A DNA stretch of 64,000 nt. Origin: QWPN01 sp040877375 (lineage in GTDB: Bacteria; Planctomycetota; Planctomycetia; Pirellulales; UBA1268). The notes below the pieces were generated by a model. That model worked only from the letters and a program-made list of their open reading frames with translations, was not told the origin of the DNA and ran no database searches. Where the stretch lies: NCBI GenBank assembly GCA_040877375.1, contig JBBDNW010000177.1:9016-73015 (forward strand). Reading direction: 5' to 3'. The position numbers were made by a program, and so were the translations under genes. Positions 52,308 through 60,803 of the stretch are shown piece after piece (the stretch's first letter is position 1; each line of letters opens with the position of its first letter).

Positions 52308-52897
52308 ATCGGGCCGCCAACCGTGGTGGTGGCTGCGTCGCGGCCCCCCGGTTCGACGTCGAGCCCCCGCGCGAGCCGCTCACGCCGCACCTCTTCGACG
52401 ATGTCATCGATCAGCCGCTGCTGGCCACGGATGGCGGGCATCTGCGCCTGAAAACACCACGCGATCGCCGCCGCCAGACCGAGGCCGCCGATGAGGTGCG
52501 GCGTCACCCAGTCACGGCTCGCGCGGCGGCCGGCCGCAGGATCGGCTGCTCCGCCCAACGCCACGATCACCACCACGGCGAGCGTGCCCAGGAGCGCGAA
52601 TGGAAACGCCCCCCGCTTGAGCCCCGCGCTGCGGGTGATGAGTTTGTGGTCAAGCCCGTAGGCCTCCACGACCTCGCGGCACCAGCGTCCTGTCCCGATG
52701 AAGTAGGTGACCGTCAGGCTGTTGACGAGCACCACGCTGAGCGCCGCGAAGACGCCTGACAGACGATGAACGGTGCCCCAGCGGAGCACTGCGGGGTCGG
52801 TGACGCCATGCAGGTCCCCAAGCCATAGCCCCAGGACCGCGGTCGCAGCCAGCAGCGTGAGGGCGAAAAGCGCCGCTCGTGTGAACACCCTCTCCAT
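52304..52897 (-). CDS. Four-helix membrane protein of unknown function
   Basis: About 198 residues from the chosen ATG. Hydrophobic helices lie at about residues 9-28, 48-70, 97-118 and 130-150, with His and Arg residues near helix ends (WGTVHRLSGVFAALSVVLVN, VTPHLIGGLGLAAAIAW). The layout recalls small cytochrome-b-like or DUF-type membrane proteins, but no diagnostic heme motif can be assigned. The C-terminal tail is charged (DDIVEEVRRERLARGL). It is convergent with the ZIP gene and divergent from pdxA. Confidence 0.65.
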   Translation of the reverse strand: MERVFTRAALFALTLLAATAVLGLWLGDLHGVTDPAVLRWGTVHRLSGVFAALSVVLVNSLTVTYFIGTGRWCREVVEAYGLDHKLITRSAGLKRGAFPFALLGTLAVVVIVALGGAADPAAGRRASRDWVTPHLIGGLGLAAAIAWCFQAQMPAIRGQQRLIDDIVEEVRRERLARGLDVEPGGRDAATTTVGGPI

Positions 52898-53023
52898 GCC
52901 GATCGATCCTCCGCGCGTGTCTCGTTTTCCGGTCCACCCCACATCGCGCCGGGTGACGCGTGCGTGGACTCATCAAACGTTATAGGCTGTCCGACACCAC
53001 CGACGCCATCAATCTCTTCCGCA

Positions 53024-54109
53024 ATGACGCAGCCCAATCTTCCGCCCGTGCTCGCGCTGACCTGCGGCGACCCTGCCGGAATCGGTCCGGAAGTGGTCGT
53101 CCTGGCATGGGCAGCCACTCCTGCGCACGCAACCGCACGGCTGCGGGTCTTCGCCGAACCGGCGCTGCTGGCCGACGTGCTTGCTCGCCGCCGGGGCATG
53201 CCCGCACTCGCCGTGGAGCGGGTGGCAGTCGACGATCCACGCGCTTCCGACAGCCGCACGCTGCTTGTCGTCGATCCCGGAACCGCAGCCGTCGGTGGTG
53301 GACTCCCCGACGCGGGAGTGATCTCGGCTGCCGGAGGCGCGGCGGCGGCGCGAGCCGTCGAGACGGCATTCGCGGCGACGCGGCGCGGGCTAGCCGATGC
53401 CATCGTCACGGGGCCACTTCATAAGGAGGCGTTGCACGCGGCCGGCTACGACGTGCCCGGTCATACAGAACTCCTCGCGCGGGCCTGCGGACTGCCCGAC
53501 GCGGCGGCGTCGATGATGCTCTGGCTGCCGGCCGATCCACAGGCGGGCCGCGCGGCGGGCCTCGGGGTCGTCCACGCCACGCTTCACGAATCGCTGCGGT
53601 CCGCCGTCGAGCGGCTGTCGTCCTCCGGTATCGAGGCCGCGGGATTACGGCTGGCGGGCCTGCTCGCGGCGCTGCTCAACCGCCCGCCGCGCATCGCGGT
53701 AGCTGCGCTCAACCCGCACGGCGGAGAGGGTGGGCTGTTTGGCGACGACGAGTCGCGGATCGTGGCTCCCGCCGTGGCGCGGCTCGCAGCCGCGGGCGTG
53801 GCCGTGACGGGCCCCCTGCCGGCCGACACGCTCTTCCTGCGGGCGAGCCGCGGGGAGTTCGACGGCGTGGTCGCGCTGTATCACGATCAAGGTCACATCC
53901 CCATCAAACTGCTCGGCATGCACCACGCGGTGAACATCACGCTCGGGCTGCCACTGGTGCGCACGAGCGTCGCGCACGGCACCGGCTTCGACATTGTCGG
54001 CCGTGGCCTGGCGGATCCGTCGAGCATGCTCTCAGCCATCGACGCCGCCGAGAAGTTGGTCGCGTCGGGCCGGCCTACCGCCCGATCAAGTGGGCCTTCT
54101 TGGCGTTAA
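53024..54109 (+). CDS. pdxA: 4-hydroxythreonine-4-phosphate dehydrogenase
   Basis: A 361-residue enzyme of pyridoxal 5'-phosphate synthesis (the DXP-dependent route) that oxidises 4-phosphohydroxy-threonine with NAD. The start LALTCGDPAGIGPEVV, the central AIVTGPLHKEALHAAG and GHTELLA, and the C-terminal YHDQGHIPIKLLGMH and TSVAHGTGFDIVGRG supply the metal-binding histidines and aspartate of PdxA. The ATG was chosen to give the usual N-terminus; the frame extends upstream to 52964. It stands alone next to a repeat element. Confidence 0.95.
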   Translation: MTQPNLPPVLALTCGDPAGIGPEVVVLAWAATPAHATARLRVFAEPALLADVLARRRGMPALAVERVAVDDPRASDSRTLLVVDPGTAAVGGGLPDAGVISAAGGAAAARAVETAFAATRRGLADAIVTGPLHKEALHAAGYDVPGHTELLARACGLPDAAASMMLWLPADPQAGRAAGLGVVHATLHESLRSAVERLSSSGIEAAGLRLAGLLAALLNRPPRIAVAALNPHGGEGGLFGDDESRIVAPAVARLAAAGVAVTGPLPADTLFLRASRGEFDGVVALYHDQGHIPIKLLGMHHAVNITLGLPLVRTSVAHGTGFDIVGRGLADPSSMLSAIDAAEKLVASGRPTARSSGPSWR

Positions 54110-54267
54110 GGCAAGCTGAGTCCGGAACAGCCTTGGCCTGAAGGCACCTCGCGTTGAGGAGGAACTGCGAGAGTACTTTACCTGTGGAATCCTCTGCTTC
54201 GGATTCGCCAGGGCACTCTGCACAACGTGCGGTGAGGGCGCATCCGAGTTTGGTATGGCGCGAGATG

Positions 54268-54354
54268 GCACCTTGGAGGAGGTAGGCAAGGGGTCGGCGA
54301 ACGCTCTTAGGAGCGCCTGAGCCGCCGCGGCCCTCAGCGACGAGACTTTTGCCG
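54268..54354 (+). repeat. Second repeat family, longest copy
   Basis: It starts GCGCGAGATGGCACC and continues GGTAGGCAAGGGGTCGGCGA, then the hairpin section shared with 51157-51222, ending ACTTTTGCCGC. The first half matches the inverted copy at 55998-56059. It lies between the convergent pdxA and HAD genes; the rest of that 300-base gap shows no gene. Confidence 0.7.
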
Positions 54355-54416
54355 CCCCCGAGCCGGCGATACACGTAAGCGGATGCGGCCACCGATATGG
54401 CGGTCTGTTCTCCGTC

Positions 54417-55277
54417 TCAACCGGTTTCAGACGCCGCCATGCGCCGCCATTTTTCGAGATCGGGCACGGTGTCATCGGCGCGGTCGCCGTGCGGAATCAC
54501 CTCCTGGAGATCCACTTCAGGGTTGGCAAGGGCGGCGACCGACTCGAGGATCATGTCTGGGCCGTAAGCATAGCGGGCCAGATCGCGCTTCTTGGTCGAG
54601 CCGCTGAGTACAAGGATCGTCCGGTATCCCATCTGCACGCCGCCTAGAATGTCGGTCTCCATCGTGTCGCCCACCATGATCGTCTCGCTGGTTGCCAGGC
54701 CAAGCTCCTTGCGGGCAGCCCGCATCATGATGGGGCTTGGCTTGCCGATGCTGAGGGCCTTCGTGCCGGTGGCTGTCTCAAGGTAGGCCACCGTCGCTCC
54801 GCAACCCGGCCTCGTGCCGTTCTTGGTGGGGCAGTTGGGATCGAGGTTCGTTGCAATGAGCTTGGCACCGCCCAGAATCATCGTCACGGCGGTTTCGAGC
54901 ATGTCGAGCGTGACCGTCCGGCCCTCGCCGACCACAACGAAATCGGGCGCGTGATCGACCACTGTATAGCCATTGTGGTGAAGCGCGTTGAGAAGCCCCC
55001 CTTCCCCGATGGCAAACGCCGTGCCTTCCGGCTTGTGCATGGCGAGGTACCGTGCCGTCGCCATCGAGCAGGTGAAGATGTGTTTCTCTTCAGCGGGGAT
55101 CCCCATGCGGACGAGTTTCATGGCCACGTCTCGTTTGGTTCGCTGGCTGTTGTTCGTGAGGAACACGAACGGAATGCTTTCCCGGAGTAGCCGCCGAATA
55201 AACAGATCGGCCCCAGGAATCAGTTCGCCGCCGCGATGGACGACCCCGTCCATATCGATCAAATACCCGCGCTTCAT
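54417..55277 (-). CDS. HAD-IIA family sugar/nucleotide phosphatase (NagD-like)
   Basis: About 286 residues from the chosen ATG, which has GGAGA a few bases upstream; an in-frame ATG at 55301 would add eight residues. The HAD motifs are all present: motif I YLIDMDGVVHRG, motif II FLTNNSQRTKRD, motif III lysine in KPSPIMMRAARKELG, and motif IV MVGDTMETDILGGVQMGYRT. The C2a-type cap between motifs II and III places it in the HAD-IIA/NagD group, which dephosphorylates sugar phosphates or nucleotides. A 7-bp hairpin (55299-55318) lies in its leader. Confidence 0.92.
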   Translation of the reverse strand: MKRGYLIDMDGVVHRGGELIPGADLFIRRLLRESIPFVFLTNNSQRTKRDVAMKLVRMGIPAEEKHIFTCSMATARYLAMHKPEGTAFAIGEGGLLNALHHNGYTVVDHAPDFVVVGEGRTVTLDMLETAVTMILGGAKLIATNLDPNCPTKNGTRPGCGATVAYLETATGTKALSIGKPSPIMMRAARKELGLATSETIMVGDTMETDILGGVQMGYRTILVLSGSTKKRDLARYAYGPDMILESVAALANPEVDLQEVIPHGDRADDTVPDLEKWRRMAASETG

Positions 55278-55431
55278 AGTATCTCCAGGTCTTGATGGCA
55301 CCGGGAAAGAGCCCGGTGACTGAGGTGGGAATCAAGAACTATCACGACGTCGGCGCCTTCCCTCGAACGAGGAAACGCCGGATGGGAGTCGGACTGTCCA
55401 AGAGATGTGCAAACCCCGTGCCGTGCCCCCA

Positions 55432-55536
55432 ATGACCTCCGCCGAAGCCCTTTTTTTAATCGGCTTCATCACGTGTGCCCTAGCCGTAGGCGTCCTGCCC
55501 GTTTCCTGGGCAGAGCATCGGGTTGGCGATGCATGA
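55432..55536 (+). CDS. Possible 34-residue membrane peptide
   Basis: It starts MTSAEALFLIGFITCALAVG and ends AEHRVGDA: one hydrophobic helix and a short polar tail. It ends in an ATGA overlap with a second frame (MSKQGLRTGWSMGLFCCVTP and onwards) that also begins with a hydrophobic helix. There is no strong ribosome binding site. It could be a real small protein pair or a fragment of a dead gene. Confidence 0.25.
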   Translation: MTSAEALFLIGFITCALAVGVLPVSWAEHRVGDA

Positions 55537-55997
55537 GCAAACAAGGCCTGCGGACCGGATGGTCGATGGGCCTTTTCTGCTGCGTGACCCCGTGTGCCCT
55601 CATGTTCACCGCGCTCGCCGCGTTTCTCACGCGGCCCCGAGTCCGCCCGCATTGTGGCACGGCGTCATCCCGCCGGTGCCCGCGGCGGTGGGTGATCTCC
55701 GTGCCGAAACGGTTGCGCGGAATCCTCGCCGATCGGGCTTCCACGTTTCTTGTGGGGCAGCGGACTGGCTCTGAAGCCGGGGAAGTCGCCGTTTGGGGCC
55801 TGTTTTTTGGTAAGGGCACAGACCGACTCCGGCTTCACATTCGGCGGGAGCTTCAGAGCGCGTGGATGTCGATCACCGGCAGTTCGTTGGCTGAGGCCTG
55901 CACGACATCTCGGTCATCGTGAGCCTGAACGAGCTCGCCCCAGTCGGTGGGCGGTCCTCTCGCGGGTGACACAGGTGGCGGCCGGGGCGAGGAAACG

Positions 55998-56059
55998 CCC
56001 AAGGCTCCTCGAGCCTTCGCCGACCCCCTTGGCTACCTTCCTTACGGTGCCATCTCGCC
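55998..56059 (-). repeat. Second repeat family, inverted copy
   Basis: On the minus strand it reads CGAGATGGCACCGTAAGGAA, then GGTAGCCAAGGGGGTCGGCG and GAAGGCTCGAGGAGCC, matching the first part of 54268-54354. The copy is truncated before the CTGAG hairpin. Confidence 0.6.
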
Positions 56060-56089
56060 GCTCTCCGCAGAAGCAAAATCGGATGCGCT

Positions 56090-57127
56090 TTAGCGCAGCA
56101 GGCCGAGGCCGTTGACGTACATCTCGGTGATATCGATCATCCCCTCGGTGGCGGGCTGATAGAAAAATATCGTGGCATCGACAGACCCGTTGAGCTCCAC
56201 GTCGTGGAGGTCCATCACGGCGATCGGCTCCGGAGGCGCGTCGGCGACGGGCCGCTTGCCGGGGATCGCCAGCCATTCGATGCGGCGCGGCACCAGGTCT
56301 CCCCTGCCGATCGACAGGCGGATGCTCCACGGCACGCCATCCGGAAGATCGGCGGGCCCAAGGCCGCCGGGCTCTGCGGCGCGGCCCTTTAGTTCGGGAA
56401 GCACGAGCGGGAGATAGACGGGTTCCCACTGGCCATCGACAACCCACACGGCGATGCCATCGAGGTCACCGGGCGTCGCCTGGGAAAACCGGAACCAGTG
56501 ACGCAGTAGCCGCAGGGTCCGCTGCAGGCCCCCAAGGTAGGCCGTGCCGTCGGCGGCATCCGGTGCGTTGAGCGACGACAGCTTGCCGCGAACGCGACGC
56601 ACGTCGACCCGTTGTAGGGTCGCCAGCTCCTCACCGTTGTGCCGGTGCGTCCAGCAGAATAGTCCGTCACAGACCTCCGTGAGTTCGAATGTCTCGGTGT
56701 CGCAAGTCAGCGTGGAGTCGAATCGGAAGCGCTGGTCCTCACCCTTCCCCGATTGGACATAACGGCCCGTGCCCACGAGCACGCGGTCGCCCACGCGGGC
56801 CTTCTGGCGGAACTTGAGCGACACCGCCTTGGCGCGGGTGAACACCGCCAGTGAACTGGCGACGATCCGCTCCGCCTGTGCGACGGCATCCTCCGCCGGG
56901 GCCGCGGAAGCCGGGGTTGCTGCGCCGTCCGGCCGCCGGCTGTAGACGCTCGCCGCCGGTTCGTCGCCGGCGGCGGGAGCCGCGCCAGCTGTGAGCGCGG
57001 CCGCGACCAAGGTGACCGCCGCCATGCGACGGCGGAAGACGGGCTGTTTAGCGTGGGTTCGGATCGTCACGGTCGGGCCGACTTTGAGGATTTTGCCAAA
57101 GAAACCACCGCCCACGCGTCGAAACAT
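56090..57127 (-). CDS. Exported LolA-like protein of unknown function
   Basis: About 346 residues from the ATG at 57127; an ATG at 57025 is an alternative that puts the hydrophobic signal (MAAVTLVAAALTAGAAPAAG) at the very start. After an Ala/Pro-rich linker, the mature domain has VSLKFRQKARVGDRVLVGTG, RFDSTLTCDTETFELTEVCD and GLFCWTHRHNGEEL, the half-barrel pattern of LolA/outer-membrane-lipoprotein-sorting folds, which bind lipids. The C-terminal part (VPRRIEWLAIPGKRP, IAVMDLHDVELNG) fits the same fold. It is divergent from the lipoprotein gene at 57276, possibly sharing a control region. Confidence 0.65.
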   Translation of the reverse strand: MFRRVGGGFFGKILKVGPTVTIRTHAKQPVFRRRMAAVTLVAAALTAGAAPAAGDEPAASVYSRRPDGAATPASAAPAEDAVAQAERIVASSLAVFTRAKAVSLKFRQKARVGDRVLVGTGRYVQSGKGEDQRFRFDSTLTCDTETFELTEVCDGLFCWTHRHNGEELATLQRVDVRRVRGKLSSLNAPDAADGTAYLGGLQRTLRLLRHWFRFSQATPGDLDGIAVWVVDGQWEPVYLPLVLPELKGRAAEPGGLGPADLPDGVPWSIRLSIGRGDLVPRRIEWLAIPGKRPVADAPPEPIAVMDLHDVELNGSVDATIFFYQPATEGMIDITEMYVNGLGLLR

Positions 57128-57275
57128 CCTTCGTGAATGGTCCCGAGGGGGCTGTTCTCCGGCTTCGTCGCCGGCGGTGAGTCTACGGAATCGGCTCTTT
57201 CCGGCCCATGCCGGAACCAGCCTGCCGTGGCGGCCGCGAACGACGGTTCCGGCATCGGATCCTGGAGAGAGTGTA

Positions 57276-58553
57276 ATGCTAAAGCGACATCTGCAGGGCT
57301 TCGTTGGTATGTCGATCGCGGCGACGCTGACGGGTTGCACCATCCCGGCGAATTCGCCGTTCACCGGTCTGGCTCAGATTCGACCGGTCGCGACCCCGCA
57401 CACGAATGTCTTGCCACCCGCCGCGATGCTCCAGCATCCGGGGCCCGGCGTTGACGGTCCCGGCCCCGGCATCATCACTCCGGCCTCGTACGAAGCCTCG
57501 CTCGAGGCGGCGGGTGTCGGCGGTATGGGGGGTGGAGCCGGAATCGGCGGCGCATACGGGATGGCTCCGACGTCGCAGGTCGGCTTTGTCGGTCCCGACG
57601 GGATGCAGGTCCGCTGGGACATCTCGATGCCCGGCGGCTTCGATTCCGAGCCGCTCGTCACCCCGGGCCGCTACGACTTTCCGCAGGGCGCCATCTACCG
57701 ACTGAAGATCACCGATATCCCGGGCCGCGAGGGCATCGAACTCTATCCGTCGCTCGAAGTGGCGCCCGTGACGCCGCGGACCGCGGCCTACCTCGCGCAC
57801 AACGCCGTGCCGTTTCAGCTGACGGAGGAGGACCTTGACCAAGTGACGAGCGGAAACTTCGTCACAAAGGTTGTTTATCTTCCCGATGCGGAGTATCAGG
57901 AACTCGCCGTCGCCGGAGTGGAAACGCTCGTCAGCACTCGGCTCGATCCCGGCTGTGATCCGGTCGTGGAGGCCGACCGCCGCGGCTCGATCCTGGCGAT
58001 CATCCGCATCGGCAACAAGGACCTCGAGGCACCGGGCGCCGCCGGTGCCGCCGCCGGCGGTTTGGCCGCAGGTGGCCCGGGCACCGCCACGCCCGCGGGC
58101 ATGGCGGCTCCGCTCGGCATGCCCTGCGGCGGCAACCCATCGCAACTGCCTCCCGCGTTCCTCGCGGGCATGACCGCGCCGCAATACGGCATGCCTCAAG
58201 TCGGCACGCCGATCGGGCTGCCCGGCCCGGCTCACATTCCGCTTGGGATACCGGCCGGACTGCAGAAGCACACGATCACGAACCACACGAAGATGCACAT
58301 CCCACCCCCGTCGCGGTCGCTCGGCCTGCACGTTCAGCAATCCCCGGGCCTCAGCTATCCGAAGCCCGCGCGGCACGCCTACGTGCTCGAGCGGCACGAC
58401 GTACCCAAGATTCATCTTAAGCAGCCGCGTGAGGACCGGACGCGGTTCGTCGACAACGGGGGCATGGATCCCGACACCATCAACGCCGGTGCCCGCATGA
58501 TGCACGGTGGTGGAGATGGCGAACTGCCCTGCCCGCCCGAGCCGATGGAGTAG
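57276..58553 (+). CDS. Lipoprotein of unknown function, Gly/Ala/Pro-rich C-terminus
   Basis: A 425-residue protein; the ATG is fixed by GGAGAGA at 57264-57270. A lipobox LTGC with acceptor Cys21 marks it as a lipoprotein. A globular domain (about residues 105-260) contains YRLKITDIPGREGIELYPSL, QLTEEDLDQVTSGNFVTKVV and ILAIIRIGNKDLEAPG. The rest is low complexity (Gly/Ala/Pro/His). The globular domain is shared with the next gene, which has YRLRVGGIPGREGEELFPSV at the matching place. No known family was recognised. It is the first gene of an envelope cluster running to 60708. Confidence 0.75.
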   Translation: MLKRHLQGFVGMSIAATLTGCTIPANSPFTGLAQIRPVATPHTNVLPPAAMLQHPGPGVDGPGPGIITPASYEASLEAAGVGGMGGGAGIGGAYGMAPTSQVGFVGPDGMQVRWDISMPGGFDSEPLVTPGRYDFPQGAIYRLKITDIPGREGIELYPSLEVAPVTPRTAAYLAHNAVPFQLTEEDLDQVTSGNFVTKVVYLPDAEYQELAVAGVETLVSTRLDPGCDPVVEADRRGSILAIIRIGNKDLEAPGAAGAAAGGLAAGGPGTATPAGMAAPLGMPCGGNPSQLPPAFLAGMTAPQYGMPQVGTPIGLPGPAHIPLGIPAGLQKHTITNHTKMHIPPPSRSLGLHVQQSPGLSYPKPARHAYVLERHDVPKIHLKQPREDRTRFVDNGGMDPDTINAGARMMHGGGDGELPCPPEPME

Positions 58554-58609
58554 ACGCTGGCACCACGTTCGTAGGCAGTTCGACATCCGACCCCTTCGGC
58601 ACCGCATCC

Positions 58610-59368
58610 ATGACCGCCGCCGGCATTCAAACCGTGACAGCCACGCCGGTGCGGGAGCACGAGACACACACAAGGAGCATCCAGACTTTCCGGACAAGCA
58701 ACCAAACTTTCCGGACAGGGACCGTGCTACGGCTTGCCCGCGGGCTGTTGGCGACCGCCGTTCTCGTCTCGGCACCTTCGCAGGGGTTTTCCCTCGAGGC
58801 TGCCGTGTCGAGTCCGGCGGACACACTCGCCAACACGTCTTTAACGGGAGCGATTGGCGCCTCACGGCGGTCGCAGCCCGGTCCCTGTCCGGAATCGTTG
58901 CTCCCCGATTGCGTGCAGCCGGTCGAGATCCGTGGCCCAGCGGGCCTCAGTCTGGCGATCGAGACAGCCGAGGGCTGGTCGCCGCTACGGTCGGGACCGC
59001 TGCGGATCGGGCTCGTGGTGGGCCAGGCCTACCGACTGCGAGTCGGAGGGATCCCGGGCCGCGAGGGGGAGGAACTCTTTCCCTCGGTCCGCGTCCTGGC
59101 GAAGTTGGCCACACCCCCTGGCATGGCATGGCGATTTCCCGTCGAGATCGTGATCGACGAGGACGACCTCGATTCTGCCGCGACCGGCGCGCACGTCCGG
59201 CGGGTGGTCTACGCGTCCTGTGAATCGGAGCAGCCCGATCCTGTGCCTGCCGGTTGGTTTGATGTCAAACCCGGCGACGACGCCTTCGACGTTGCCCGCA
59301 CGCTTGGCGACCCAGTCGCAGAACTCGTGATTGGCAACCGGCTGCCTGCGCCCGGGAGCGTGCCATGA
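58610..59368 (+). CDS. Exported paralogue of the upstream lipoprotein
   Basis: A 252-residue protein. The N-terminal about 40 residues are Thr/Arg-rich and precede a hydrophobic segment (LARGLLATAVLVSAPSQGFS), so the true start may be internal. The conserved domain (YRLRVGGIPGREGEELFPSV, PVEIVIDEDDLDSAATGAHV, DPVAELVIGNR) is the same as in the upstream lipoprotein, in a shorter protein without the low-complexity tail. It overlaps the next gene by four bases (ATGA). The function is unknown. Confidence 0.65.
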   Translation: MTAAGIQTVTATPVREHETHTRSIQTFRTSNQTFRTGTVLRLARGLLATAVLVSAPSQGFSLEAAVSSPADTLANTSLTGAIGASRRSQPGPCPESLLPDCVQPVEIRGPAGLSLAIETAEGWSPLRSGPLRIGLVVGQAYRLRVGGIPGREGEELFPSVRVLAKLATPPGMAWRFPVEIVIDEDDLDSAATGAHVRRVVYASCESEQPDPVPAGWFDVKPGDDAFDVARTLGDPVAELVIGNRLPAPGSVP

Positions 59369-60708
59369 AAACCGCCTCGGATGCTCGTCGCGGCGCGGCC
59401 GCTCCGGCCGCCGTCCGGCTCCGCTGGCTGCGGATGCTCGCCGTGGCGACGACCGCGATGCTGCTCGCTTCGTGTCGCGGGCTGCCGCTGACGGCCGTCG
59501 TGTCAACCGCCGCCGTCTCCGATGCCGCGATGCTCGTCGAAGATGGTGCCGCCGCGCCTGATGCTGTTGTGAGTCGGGTGGCGGAAGCGACCACCATGCG
59601 CGATCCCCAGGTGACCCGCACCGGGCTCGAGGCCCCCTGCCCTGCCCTGCCGCGAATCGGTGGTGGCTGCGGGCCGGGTTGCGGGCGACATGCCCTGCCT
59701 GCGCGAGTGGGGCATGCGCACTGCCCGAGTGGCAACTGTGGGCCCGCTTGTCCGCCGCCTGTCTGCATGGCGTGCGAAGCGCCGCCGGTCGTCGGTCCGT
59801 ATCTCGTCTGTGACGGCGGCGATGCCTGCCGACCGGCTCGGGCGGTGGGTGAGCACCAACTCGCGAACCTCACCGCGGGTGACACGGTCGCCCGCTTCCG
59901 TCCCGCCGACGAGATGCCCGACTCGGTCGACGTGCGGCTCGTGGCATCGAACTGTGCCTGCGTGTTTGCACCACGCTTCGGTGCCGTCCGCGAGGTTACG
60001 CGTCCGCTCGAAGGCGCGCGTCCCGAGGGGCCGCGCGGCCTCGCGCTCGACACCGGTGTGGAGTTGGAGGAGACGCTGCAGCCGGTCTGCGGCAAGACGC
60101 AGAGCGTGGCCCTCGAGGCGGCCCGCAAGTCGCTGCCCGGCGTCGCCGTGCAGGAGCGGCTCGGTCCGCTGGCGGTGGACCAGGGCGACATGCCCCGCGA
60201 AGACGACGGCCTTGAAGGCCCGGTCGAACGGGTTCGTGACGAGCAGCCGGAACTCGCGCGTCTGCGGCAGCGGCCGCTCGTGCAAGTCGGCTTCGACGTG
60301 CCGATCACGTGGACCTGCATCAAGGCGGCGAACGTGCTGCTCAACGATCAGGCGGCCGAGGTCGTGGCGGTCGACCGCGGCACCGCCACACTCCGGTTTG
60401 AGGAACCCGGTCGCGCCGAACTCACGCTCTGCAAGCGGGCCGGCAGCGACACCGCACGGGCCGGTGAGGAACTCGACTTCACGATCTTCATGCTCAACTC
60501 CGGTGACCGTCCGCTCACGGGCGTCGTCCTTGCCGACGCGCTGCCGACGCGGCTCGACTACATTCCCGACTCCGCGGCTGCGAGCGTGCCGGCCGACTTC
60601 ACCACCGAGACGGGCGACGATGGATCGGTCGTGCTCACGTGGCGGCTCGAGGAAACGCTCAAGCCCGGGGAGAGCGGTTTCGTGCGATTCCGCACGATCG
60701 TGAAGTGA
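59365..60708 (+). CDS. DUF11-domain lipoprotein
   Basis: A 447-residue protein with a lipobox LASC at Cys37 after a basic N-terminus. A Cys-rich segment (about 90-140, CGPGCGRHALPARVGHAHC and PSGNCGPACPPPVCMACEAP) is followed by a domain with two Asp/Glu-rich stretches, and a C-terminal DUF11 repeat domain (GEELDFTIFMLNSGDRPLTG, LPTRLDYIPDSAA, KPGESGFVRFRTIV). DUF11 domains are found in surface proteins with immunoglobulin-like folds. It is translationally coupled to the preceding gene. Confidence 0.75.
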   Translation: MKTASDARRGAAAPAAVRLRWLRMLAVATTAMLLASCRGLPLTAVVSTAAVSDAAMLVEDGAAAPDAVVSRVAEATTMRDPQVTRTGLEAPCPALPRIGGGCGPGCGRHALPARVGHAHCPSGNCGPACPPPVCMACEAPPVVGPYLVCDGGDACRPARAVGEHQLANLTAGDTVARFRPADEMPDSVDVRLVASNCACVFAPRFGAVREVTRPLEGARPEGPRGLALDTGVELEETLQPVCGKTQSVALEAARKSLPGVAVQERLGPLAVDQGDMPREDDGLEGPVERVRDEQPELARLRQRPLVQVGFDVPITWTCIKAANVLLNDQAAEVVAVDRGTATLRFEEPGRAELTLCKRAGSDTARAGEELDFTIFMLNSGDRPLTGVVLADALPTRLDYIPDSAAASVPADFTTETGDDGSVVLTWRLEETLKPGESGFVRFRTIVK

Positions 60709-60803
60709 ACCGCACCCCGCGGTTGCCGCCCCCCATCCGCCGCGGGTACCATCCTCGGACCAGCGGGGCCGCCGGGCCCCGGTTTTCTTCATTCGAGGTT
60801 CCC

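Larger units (their letters stand above)
55278..56089. other. 812-base region without a confident gene
   Basis: It holds a hairpin CACCGGG/CCCGGTG (55299-55318), a possible small membrane peptide (55432-55536) with a second frame overlapping it by ATGA at 55533, and an inverted copy of the second repeat family. Codon use in the longer frames is unlike the neighbours. It may be a decayed gene region. Confidence 0.45.

Noticed and set aside
54110..54267. Region downstream of pdxA considered for an RNA gene
   Set aside because: No cloverleaf, no recognisable riboswitch or small-RNA family, and no clear terminator.
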